In this document: positions 1-5,421 of the stretch, in pieces
How positions within the stretch are numbered: position 1 is the first letter of the stretch
How the letters are laid out: every line of letters begins with the position of its first letter
Source of the DNA: Acidobacteriota bacterium
GTDB taxonomy: Bacteria; Acidobacteriota; Terriglobia; UBA7540
Assembly (NCBI GenBank): GCA_003165615.1
Contig: PLWR01000051.1
Coordinates: 1-5,426, forward strand
Direction of reading: 5' to 3'
DNA length: 5,426 bases
Notes under the pieces: generated by a model
Told to the model about the DNA's origin: nothing
Seen by the model: only the letters and a program-made list of their open reading frames with translations
Database searches by the model: none
Position numbers and translations under genes: made by a program

Positions 1-11
1 ATGAACTGCAA

Positions 12-467
12 TTGAAACTGAAGGAAGGCGACATCGCTCCACCGTTCACGGCGGCAACGAATGGCGGTGGGAGGATTTCGCTGTCGGATTACAAGGGCAA
101 GAATGTGATTCTCTATTTTTACCCTAAGGATAGTACACCCGGCTGTACGAGGGAAGCCTGTGCGTTTCGGGATCACTGGGAAGAATTCAAGAAGAAAGGG
201 GCAGTCGTTCTGGGCGTGAGCACGGACAACCCAAAGTCACACGACAAATTCGCGGAGAAATACAAACTGCCATTCACGCTGCTCGCCGATGAGGACAAGA
301 AAATCGTGGAAGCTTACGGCGTCTGGGGGCCGAGGACTTTCATGGGGATACACTATGTTGGGACAGCACGGGTGACGTTTTTGATCGGGCCGGACGGCAG
401 GATCAAGAAGGTTTGGCCGAAGGTGAAAGTCGCGGAGCACTGGGAGGAAGTGCTGGCGGCGCTTTAA
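12..467 (+). CDS. bcp: Thioredoxin-dependent thiol peroxidase, Bcp/PrxQ family
   Basis: This cytosolic peroxiredoxin reduces H2O2 and organic hydroperoxides using electrons from thioredoxin. The product is 151 residues, close to the usual length of about 155. The AhpC/TSA thioredoxin fold is evident: a start of LKEGDIAPPF, then YFYPKDSTPGCT with peroxidatic Cys45, and Cys50 five residues later, the resolving position of atypical 2-Cys Bcp enzymes. STDNP, LPFTLLADED, GVWGPRTFMG and the conserved Arg120 before VTFLI follow in the family order. The start shown is TTG. It gives a normal N-terminus, but no ribosome binding site lies before it inside the window and the frame stays open to the left edge (GAA CTG CAA precede it). 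A true start a few codons upstream is therefore possible. The stop codon is followed almost directly by the AAA+ remnant with no terminator between. The function is secure from family motifs. Confidence 0.93.
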   Translation: MKLKEGDIAPPFTAATNGGGRISLSDYKGKNVILYFYPKDSTPGCTREACAFRDHWEEFKKKGAVVLGVSTDNPKSHDKFAEKYKLPFTLLADEDKKIVEAYGVWGPRTFMGIHYVGTARVTFLIGPDGRIKKVWPKVKVAEHWEEVLAAL

Positions 468-483
468 CCTTAATCCGACGTTC

Positions 484-963
484 TTGGCCGGCATTATGGA
501 ATCGGCCGGCATGAAATCCATGGAGATGAGTCCTGTCTTCGTGGTGGCCACAGTCAATGACGTGTCCCAACTTCCGCCCGAGATGCTCAGGAAGGGACGC
601 TTCGATGAGCTTTGGTTCGTCGATCTGCCCAACCAGAATGAACGGGAGGCGATCTGGGGCATCCAGATTGCAAAATATCATCGCAATCCGAAGGACTACG
701 ACAACGCCCAAGTGGCTCGGGCGACGGAGGGGCTGGAGGGAAGCGAGATTGAAAGCGGCTTTACGGACGCCTCGTACCTGGCCTTCGACGGCAACCGGGA
801 GCCTGCGGATTTCGACGTGGCGCGGATTCTCACGGAATTTGTGCCGTTGTCCAAGTTGATGGCGGAGCAGATCACCGGGTTGAGGAATTGCGCGAAGGGG
901 CGGGCGCGGTTGGCCACGTCGGCGCGGCAGGAGGAGGTGAGACTGAGGGGAATCGCGGCGTGA
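484..963 (+). pseudogene. 3' remnant of a Ycf46-like AAA+ ATPase
   Basis: The 159-residue reading frame matches only the back end of an AAA+ ATPase of the Ycf46/FtsH-like clade. Residues 17-26 (PVFVVATVND) hold strand 4 and the sensor-1 Asn25. LPPEMLRKGRFDE at 30-42 carries the arginine-finger region (Arg36, Arg39), followed by FVDLP. The small alpha-helical lid contains ATEGLEGSEIE (80-90), and the tail is LTEFVPLSKLMAEQI plus a basic end. Walker A and Walker B are absent. Family members are typically about 500 residues, so roughly the first two thirds are missing and ATP hydrolysis is not possible. The frame is free of stops and could still be translated from the TTG at 484 or an ATG at 496. 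No clear ribosome binding site precedes either. The gap to the peroxidase stop is 16 bp, so the gene was probably truncated by a deletion or rearrangement joining it there. An intact small protein with a new role is the less likely alternative. Confidence 0.72.
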
Positions 964-970
964 GGGTAGG

Positions 971-1049
971 AAAGAGGGAGTTCGCCTTTGGGCGGGCTCC
1001 TTTCTTTAGGTGTGAGGTGAGGAAACCACCTGCAATGAACTTATTGGCA
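971..1049 (+). repeat. Intergenic direct repeat, copy A (terminator plus conserved tail)
   Basis: This stretch recurs imperfectly in the same orientation at 4281-4357. Both copies have a GC-rich hairpin with a GGCGGGCTC right arm and a T-tract. Both then carry a tail with the shared blocks TGTG, GAGGAAA, CACCTG, AATGAAC and TTGGCA in the same order and at nearly the same spacing. In both, GAGGAAA sits between short GGTG and CACC arms that could pair as a small hairpin. Tail conservation beyond the hairpin argues against two unrelated terminators. The copies bracket the QatB-like/QueC-cyclase genes. It could be a scar of insertion or recombination, or a member of a dispersed intergenic repeat family. 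Confidence 0.6.
977..1007. terminator. Rho-independent terminator, bidirectional (repeat copy A)
   Basis: A 10-bp stem pairs 977-986 (GGAGTTCGCC) with 991-1000 (GGCGGGCTCC), including two G-T wobbles, around a TTTG loop, and TTTCTTT follows. On the + strand it ends the peroxidase/AAA-remnant transcript, whose last stop is 14 bp upstream. Read on the minus strand, the same stem is followed by CTCTTT and lies about 65 bp past the stop of the cyclase fusion gene. It therefore probably serves both converging transcripts. The hairpin is seen directly; the bidirectional role is inferred. Confidence 0.8.
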
Positions 1050-1066
1050 GACCACCAATCGCTCAT

Positions 1067-3139
1067 TCATGTTAGCTCCGATCTGCTTGGGAGGTCATTG
1101 GTGATGACATGCCAGCAATGGATGGGTTCCGAGGACCCTTTAAGCGACAGTTTGCCTGCATCCTGAAATAAGAATTGTTTCCGTTCGGAAGGGGCGATGC
1201 TCTGAAGAACACTCCCGCTGATACAAATCCCGCCTGGTTGAGCAGCTTCTTCGAGCCTCTTTGCGACATTGACAGTGGCACCCTGAAGATCACCACCCCT
1301 GACCGCATTCACGTCACCGGTGTTGATTCCAATGCGGACTTGAATCTGGATTGCCTCGTGGCGGTTCAGCTTTGCCACTTCTTCTTGCATGCTGAACGCG
1401 CATCGCAATCCGTCGAGAGCTGAATGAAAATAGACCATGTAGGAATCCCCGATTGTTTTTACGAGATTTCCTTCGTGCGAAAGGATGCAGGCGTCCATCA
1501 CCGCGTTGTGTTGTTCCAACATTTTCAACGTTGCAGGCTCATCCTGGTCCACCAGCGTACTGAAGTCTTTGATGTCAGTGAAAATGACGGTGAGGGTGTG
1601 GCGGCCGGGTGCTATTCCCAGACTTGAGGCATTTGGACTGTTCGTGCGTGGGGACACCTCCTCGCCATTCTCTGGCGCTGCCGGCAGCGACGTCACCGAC
1701 CCCGACTCGCAAACCGTCTTTACCAGGCAATCACCCGGCAAAGAGCGCGTCAACAATTCCCCGACGTGCCGCTTCAGTACCTCCTGCATCGCCCCGCGCA
1801 CCTCCACCCCGTGCCGCCGCTGCAATTCCAGCAGTCTCGCTGCTGCGCTCGCCTTGTTTCCGTCCAAATACCGTAGCACATCCGCCACCTGTGGGAACAC
1901 CGTCAGCAACTGGCCCACGTCCTTAATATTCAGGACCTCATTCGCCCTCTCCAAGTATGCCGCCCCCATCATCTTATCTGCATTCTTCGGTCGCGACTGC
2001 GTGAAAATGTCCACCTCGTAATTCTCCTTCGAATCAAATTCGTCTGCCTTCGCGGCAATGATTCCAAACCGCCGGTCAATGCACTGCGAACACACCCCAC
2101 AATGAGGGAACTTCAGCGTCGCCTCCCATGTGTGCGCACAGCTAACGGACGGAGTAATCATCGGCCCACACTTTGCGTCCAAAATTCTCTGAATAACCTG
2201 CCCCTTCGTTTCCCACATGAACGGGTTGTCCACCGTGAACGTTTCGCCTGCGACCAGCGAGAGCAGCGACTGAAATCCCCGCAGCACCCGCGGGTGTGTC
2301 GTGCGAGTCGCCCGCCCGCCCACCACTTGGGCGCACACTGGCAGGTTCAAACTCACCACCCCGTTCTCGTAGAATCTAACGTTGTGCAGACCGACCATAC
2401 GCGCGACCGTGGCCCCCAGTGCCACGTACAGGAAGGACCGGCTCCGCTGGGTAGACTCCCGGCCCAGCTTCTTATCCTTGTTGATCCGCACGGCAATGTG
2501 TTCAGGTTTGGGATACCCAGCTTTCTCCGCAAGCAGCCGCTCAAGCTCACGATGTTTACTGTTGTGCTTTTCCGTCGAACGATGGTTCACCAACACGATG
2601 CGCTGCTTCCGCACAATTGCCTCATCAATCGCCCCAGCTAGAGAATCCAGTCCCGCCGAGAACAGCATCACCTGATCCGGCTGCCCCAGCCCCCCACCGC
2701 CACCGTCTAGTTTCAGGTACATCTGGAAAGGCGGAGGGTCATTGGCCGGGTAGAACGTGAATTCATAATAGTCATCTGAAAGAAAACCCAGCGTTGCGCA
2801 CAGTACCCGCTTCATTTCCGCCCCATTCCAAAGGTCCGGCGCCCGCACCGGCACATGAAACTCAAACGCCCGCCGCCAACTCCCGCCGAACGTGTCCACG
2901 TCCTTTCCCCCGCGGCTTACAGCCTGGTCTGCCACATAAACATACGTCGCAATCTCCAGCAGGTCGTGGAATGCCGGAGGCACATCGCGCCTCAACCGCT
3001 CGTGAATGTCCTCGATCTCCAATTTTACATTCGGCTTCCCGTTTCGCCCCCACAGATCCAATTCCACTGCACCAGCCCCAAGCGGGAGCGCACCGGTCAG
3101 TTTCACTCCACCGCACAAAACTACACGTTCAGTTGCCAT
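1067..3139 (-). CDS. QatC/QueC-like enzyme fused to class III adenylyl-type cyclase
   Basis: This 690-residue protein is a fusion. Residues 1-150 form a QatC-type N-terminal region ending in a glycine run (146-150). Residues 156-380 are a QueC-like ATP-pyrophosphatase domain. It has the PP-loop FSAGLDSLAG (160-169; SGGxDS with Ala162) and zinc ligands Cys334, Cys347, Cys350 and Cys353 in SCAHTW...HCGVCSQC, followed by IDRRFG. A helical region (385-475) completes the QatC-like part, and a Ser/Pro/Asn-rich linker (about 476-512) follows. Residues 514-680 are a class III nucleotidyl cyclase. It has metal Asp522 (FTDIKDFS) and Asp565 (KTIGDSYM), adenine-type Lys561 and Asp617, and transition-state Asn624 and Arg628 (GATVNVAKRLE). 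No signal peptide or membrane segment is seen, so it should be cytosolic. I chose the ATG at 3139, which has AAAGGA 9 nt upstream and overlaps the upstream gene by 11 bp. The frame is open further upstream, but that would lie entirely inside the QatB-like gene. QueC makes preQ0; the QatC/Cap9 relatives act in phage defence. The substrate of this protein is inferred, not shown. Confidence 0.88.
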   Translation of the reverse strand: MATERVVLCGGVKLTGALPLGAGAVELDLWGRNGKPNVKLEIEDIHERLRRDVPPAFHDLLEIATYVYVADQAVSRGGKDVDTFGGSWRRAFEFHVPVRAPDLWNGAEMKRVLCATLGFLSDDYYEFTFYPANDPPPFQMYLKLDGGGGGLGQPDQVMLFSAGLDSLAGAIDEAIVRKQRIVLVNHRSTEKHNSKHRELERLLAEKAGYPKPEHIAVRINKDKKLGRESTQRSRSFLYVALGATVARMVGLHNVRFYENGVVSLNLPVCAQVVGGRATRTTHPRVLRGFQSLLSLVAGETFTVDNPFMWETKGQVIQRILDAKCGPMITPSVSCAHTWEATLKFPHCGVCSQCIDRRFGIIAAKADEFDSKENYEVDIFTQSRPKNADKMMGAAYLERANEVLNIKDVGQLLTVFPQVADVLRYLDGNKASAAARLLELQRRHGVEVRGAMQEVLKRHVGELLTRSLPGDCLVKTVCESGSVTSLPAAPENGEEVSPRTNSPNASSLGIAPGRHTLTVIFTDIKDFSTLVDQDEPATLKMLEQHNAVMDACILSHEGNLVKTIGDSYMVYFHSALDGLRCAFSMQEEVAKLNRHEAIQIQVRIGINTGDVNAVRGGDLQGATVNVAKRLEEAAQPGGICISGSVLQSIAPSERKQFLFQDAGKLSLKGSSEPIHCWHVITNDLPSRSELT

Positions 3140-3917
3140 CGAGCGTATTCCTTTCTGCAAGTTCAAGCTGTATTTTCCGAATCGCATTCCAACCGAATCC
3201 CTCGGAAGACTCCCGCGAGATGTTGCCTTTCTCCTCGAAACGGTGTTTCGACAGCCACTCCCCGCAAAAACTTTCCACAATCAGCGACGCCTCCTCGCAA
3301 TGCTTCCGCATCCCGTCCTTGAACTGCGCCACCTGGTTCGTCGTCACAAACCGGTGCCCCTCGCCGACTTCCGTCCCCAGGGTCTTGCTCAGGAAATAAT
3401 TCAGGAACTCACACGTCAGCCTGCCAAAGAACTTTCGCCCAAACGCGCCAAACTCCTTCTCCCGGTGCAACGGCCCAAGCTGGGCCGTCAAATCCTCGCG
3501 CTTCGCGTCGAACAGCGGCATCCCTTGCCGTGTCAGGTAATCTGATACCGTCGCCACCAGCGCCCCTTTCGCAATTTCTCCCCAGTCCGAACGCTGCCCC
3601 TTTCCCTCCATTCTCCGATCCAGCGCCTCAGTCAGTCCTGCCGCCAAATCCGCCACGGACCCGCCTGCCGCCAATTCCACCCCGACCGCAGCCATGTGCT
3701 CCGCCGCATCTTTGGTTGTCCCGGCCAGAGCCAACTGCACCATGAGGTGAACCGCTTCCCGGAAACCTGGGTCATTCTGGGCGGCGTTCAGCGCCCGCTG
3801 AGCGGCCTGTAGGGTGGCATCCGCCACCTTCGACACGTCCGCCCCATCAGCGATCAGCTTCACAACCTTCTTCCAAGGTTGTGTCATCGGCAGCTCGCCT
3901 AGTCGCTGGTGTCCCAT
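3129..3917 (-). CDS. QatB-like partner protein of the QueC-cyclase fusion
   Basis: This 262-residue protein is probably soluble, with no signal peptide or membrane helix. The N-terminal half (about 12-105) is alanine-rich and helical (VADATLQAAQRALNAAQ, MVQLALAGTTKDAAEHMAA), which suggests a helical bundle. The C-terminal half (about 155-255) resembles, from memory, proteins encoded beside QueC-like genes in Qat-type loci: FGRKFFGRLTCEFLNYFLSK, then GEGHRFVTTN, KHCEEASLIVESF, EWLSKHRF and a final helix with a KIQLEL-like end. No catalytic motif is recognisable, so it is more likely a partner or substrate than an enzyme. Its last 11 bp overlap the start of the fusion gene, which implies translational coupling and joint function. 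The start is uncertain. ATG 3917 (MGHQRL) has AGGAGG only 2 nt upstream, which is unusually close. ATG 3887 (MTQPWKK, 252 residues) has only a weak AGGCGAG and a 9-bp hairpin right behind it. The gene call is firm; the QatB-like assignment is moderate. Confidence 0.75.
   Translation of the reverse strand: MGHQRLGELPMTQPWKKVVKLIADGADVSKVADATLQAAQRALNAAQNDPGFREAVHLMVQLALAGTTKDAAEHMAAVGVELAAGGSVADLAAGLTEALDRRMEGKGQRSDWGEIAKGALVATVSDYLTRQGMPLFDAKREDLTAQLGPLHREKEFGAFGRKFFGRLTCEFLNYFLSKTLGTEVGEGHRFVTTNQVAQFKDGMRKHCEEASLIVESFCGEWLSKHRFEEKGNISRESSEGFGWNAIRKIQLELAERNTLDGN
3149..3154 (-). promoter_or_regulatory. Ribosome binding site deciding the fusion gene start
   Basis: AAAGGA on the minus strand lies inside the last codons of the QatB-like gene, 9 nt before the ATG at 3139. 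It supports that ATG over the in-frame upstream start at 3280, which would add 47 residues overlapping the upstream gene with no matching QueC-like sequence. Confidence 0.65.
3861..3883 (-). promoter_or_regulatory. Perfect 9-bp hairpin at the QatB-like gene start
   Basis: CACAACCTT at 3861-3869 and AAGGTTGTG at 3875-3883 are perfect inverted repeats around a 5-nt loop. In the minus-strand mRNA the stem begins one base after the alternative ATG at 3887 and covers codons for TQPWKKVV. Such a stem beside an initiation codon could reduce initiation at 3887 or tune expression. It could equally be a chance result of the codons. The pairing is seen directly; a regulatory role is inference. Confidence 0.35.
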
Positions 3918-4278
3918 ACCCTCCTATAGTTGGTGCCGGTACACAGTCCAGTCGCGCCCCAACAATAACTTGGACCTTTGAAATTTCATCGGCGACCCAA
4001 AAATACTCTGCCGAAATTGCCGCCTGCCCTCTCCGCTCTGCGGAAAAGACCGGCCCGAGGCGCGCCCTAAATCAAAGCGCCTATCGGACTGAGGAGCGCG
4101 AATTCGACGCCCGCCCCTCAATCAATACCCTACGATGCTTGTACATTACAGGAGGAGCCGCGATAATGCAAAACAAACCCAATGATGACTTCTAATCATA
4201 TATAGCTGGTGCGGCAGCCAAAACATGTACACCCTCCGCCAGGAAGCCCCGATGTCCCGCCGGACCTCGATAGGGCGG
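3918..4278. other. Intergenic region upstream of the QatB-like gene
   Basis: About 360 bp separate the QatB-like gene from the second terminator. Reading frames here have poor composition and no recognisable family, apart from the mini-ORF listed separately. The promoter for the two-gene unit should lie in the first 100 bp (minus strand), but I see no convincing -35/-10 pair. An AGGAGGG lies immediately before the ATG at 3917. No tRNA-like or CRISPR-like structure is apparent. Confidence 0.5.
4150..4195 (+). other. Nine-codon mini-ORF behind a strong ribosome binding site
   Basis: AGGAGGAG at 4150-4157 is followed 8 nt later by ATG at 4166. The frame reads MQNKPNDDF and then stops with TAA. 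The initiation region looks genuine, but the peptide is too short for a family assignment. It may be the 5' stub of a gene cut off by the rearrangement that brought in repeat copy B, or a leader peptide. No clear gene follows in frame: the frame after the stop runs only about 25 codons before the next stop. A chance purine-rich stretch remains possible. Confidence 0.3.
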
Positions 4279-4312
4279 AAAAAGGAGACCGCCTTCCGGC
4301 GGGCTCTTTTTT
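4279..4312. terminator. Rho-independent terminator, bidirectional (repeat copy B)
   Basis: The core CCGCC (4289-4293) pairs with GGCGG (4298-4302) around a TTCC loop. After one A-G mismatch the stem continues through GAG/CTC and an A-tract/T-tract, with six Ts at 4307-4312. On the minus strand it is followed by a run of five Ts (from the A-run at 4279-4283), so it can also stop transcripts from the caspase-like gene, which ends about 250 bp away. No + strand gene clearly uses it. Confidence 0.8.
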
Positions 4313-4357
4313 AGCTGTGGTGTGAGGAAAAGCACCTGTAATGAACATATATTGGCA
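4281..4357 (+). repeat. Intergenic direct repeat, copy B (terminator plus conserved tail)
   Basis: This is the second copy of the element at 971-1049, in the same orientation and about 3.3 kb away. The hairpin is followed by TGTG, TGAGGAAA, GCACCTG, AATGAAC and ATTGGCA, matching copy A apart from small indels and scattered substitutions. Divergence between the copies suggests an old duplication or independent members of one repeat family, not a fresh target-site duplication. Confidence 0.6.
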
Positions 4358-4565
4358 CAAAACGGCGGTCCCGTATTGTTCGCGCAAACTCTGCTGGCCA
4401 GCATTGCCGGAGCCGCCTCAGTGATAGGGAACTGGGTAAGCCAGCCTCGAAAGGGAGCCGTCGTCAGGCATGAGGCACGCAGCGACACACATTCCGGTTC
4501 GGGCGGAGAGGCGCGACGGGCGAATGCGAGCGATTTGATTACTATCGCGTGCCAAAGAATGACGA
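4358..4565. other. Short intergenic stretch downstream of the caspase-like gene
   Basis: About 208 bp lie between repeat copy B and the stop codon of the caspase-like gene. I see no supported gene, RNA or hairpin terminator of its own here. Frames are open on both strands over parts of it, but none shows family similarity. Confidence 0.5.
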
Positions 4566-5132
4566 CTATGGCGGGTTTGACCAATTGGTGTCCTCCACCT
4601 CAACGCGGTCATAACAGAAGAAATCATATCCTGTAGCCTTCGAGGCTCTCTCAGTTGCACAGGACGGCTGCTCGTGTCGAGCCTCCATGTTGTAAATAAA
4701 CACATGAAAGCCAGCCGTGATGTCAAGCCCAGTAACCGTCCATCGTGGCCCGCACACATAATCAATCTCACAACAACTTGAGAACAAGCGCATCGCCACC
4801 TGACGAAGGCCACCGCGGCAACAGCCAAGAAGAAGGATGCTTTCCCGGTTGAGGCATTGGGACTCGCAGAGTGCGAGTGCGAACTGCTCCCACTGCATCA
4901 CCGTACTGCCGTCCGATTCACCAAACCCCGACAAGTCAGCGTGGGCACCTATGTAGATGTAGTCGAATTTGCCGTGTCCAACCATCGCAGCCTGAAAGCT
5001 GGCGGGGTGTGTTAGGTCAAATGTTTCATGGACCATCCCGAACATTTCGGCGATTGTCTTTAGGTGATCGACTTCCGCAGCGCACACGTCTCTGCTGGCT
5101 TTAAGGATGAGTAACTTTTTGGGCATAAGCAA
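4566..5132 (-). CDS. Small caspase/CHAT-like putative cysteine protease
   Basis: This cytosolic protein is 188 residues (186 if it starts at the ATG at 5126). After a LLILKAS strand and an amphipathic helix comes a hydrophobic strand ending in a His: FDYIYIGAHADLSGFG with His64. About 40 residues later another strand ends in Cys: ESILLLGCCRGGL with Cys104/Cys105. The strand-His-Gly-rich-strand-Cys order is that of clan CD peptidases (caspase, CHAT). The absence of extra domains makes it a minimal catalytic unit. Later blocks CEIDYVCGPRW and GFHVFIYNME look structured. Which Cys is catalytic is unclear. Start choice: GAGG, overlapping the stop of the upstream gene, lies 8 nt before TTG 5132 and 14 nt before ATG 5126, so TTG fits better. 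It sits 10 bp behind the ARWAK-repeat gene and is surely co-transcribed with it. Caspase-like proteins often act as effectors in bacterial defence. That role here is inferred, and the family call rests on motifs only. Confidence 0.7.
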   Translation of the reverse strand: MLMPKKLLILKASRDVCAAEVDHLKTIAEMFGMVHETFDLTHPASFQAAMVGHGKFDYIYIGAHADLSGFGESDGSTVMQWEQFALALCESQCLNRESILLLGCCRGGLRQVAMRLFSSCCEIDYVCGPRWTVTGLDITAGFHVFIYNMEARHEQPSCATERASKATGYDFFCYDRVEVEDTNWSNPP

Positions 5133-5142
5133 GTTGTGAACC

Positions 5143-5421
5143 TCACAGCCTTGTCTTCCCCTCCGCCCTCGCCTTCGCCCATCTCAGTTTGGCCGCTGCT
5201 GAAAGTTTGGCCCGCACCTCCGGACTGCTGCGCCAATCCTTCCTGGCCGGCTTGGGTGTTGCAGATGTGCCTTTGACCTTCGCCCACCTCGCTTTGCCCG
5301 CGGCACTCATGGCCGCCCTTCCTGCCGCGCTTATTCGCCTCTTGCGCCTTTTGGCCGGTTTGAAATCCGTTGACCCGGTCACCTTAATCTTGGCCCATCT
5401 GGCTTGTTGCGCAGCCGCCAT
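5143..5421 (-). CDS. Basic Ala/Lys-rich protein with three ARWAK repeats, probably 5'-partial
   Basis: The 92 visible residues are very rich in Ala, Lys and Arg. They contain three copies of a motif ending in ARWAK or LRWAK, at residues 7-11, 44-48 and 79-83, spaced about 36 residues apart. Each is preceded by a small helix-like SAAGKA/SAAAKL segment. The third unit, SSPEVRAKLSAAAKLRWAK, resembles NUMOD3-type DNA-binding motifs (S-x-E-x-x-x-K-x-S-x-A-x-K). Histone H1-like basic tails in environmental bacteria look similar. Nucleic-acid binding is therefore likely by inference. An ATG at 5421 follows CAAGG, but the frame is open to the right edge and the visible sequence begins inside a repeat unit, so the real protein may be longer. 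The gene lies 10 bp upstream of the caspase-like gene in the same direction, forming an operon with it. Confidence 0.65.
   Translation of the reverse strand: MAAAQQARWAKIKVTGSTDFKPAKRRKRRISAAGRAAMSAAGKARWAKVKGTSATPKPARKDWRSSPEVRAKLSAAAKLRWAKARAEGKTRL

Noticed and set aside
1006..1077. Integron attC site in the repeat tail
   Set aside because: GTTAGCT at 1071 does not fit the GTTRRRY core and no paired RYYYAAC site with the expected symmetry is visible.
1485..2021. Open + strand frame of 178 codons opposite the fusion gene
   Set aside because: It is antisense to the well-supported QueC-cyclase frame, has no family motifs, and its Ser/Arg/Thr-rich composition is that of a shadow frame.
3140..3280. 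47-residue N-terminal extension of the fusion protein
   Set aside because: It lies wholly within the QatB-like gene, and the ATG at 3139 has a properly spaced AAAGGA; the extension shows no QueC-like sequence.
2794..3545. Several long + strand frames opposite the QatB-like and fusion genes
   Set aside because: These Pro/Arg/Ser-rich frames mirror the GC-rich minus-strand coding sequence; none has a ribosome binding site or a recognisable domain.
4192..4584. Minus-strand frame of 130 codons across repeat copy B
   Set aside because: It runs through the terminator hairpin and overlaps the caspase-like gene end, with Cys/Pro/Arg-rich composition and no family resemblance.
4474..4611. + strand frame reading ERFDYYRVPKNDDYGGFDQLV, resembling real protein
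   Set aside because: Only about 46 codons, with a stop just upstream, no start signal, and an overlap with the 3' end of the caspase-like gene; too little for a gene-remnant call.
1067..5421. CBASS or Pycsar operon
   Set aside because: No CD-NTase is present, the cyclase lacks the pyrimidine-type specificity residues, and no nucleotide-gated TIR or membrane effector is encoded in the window.
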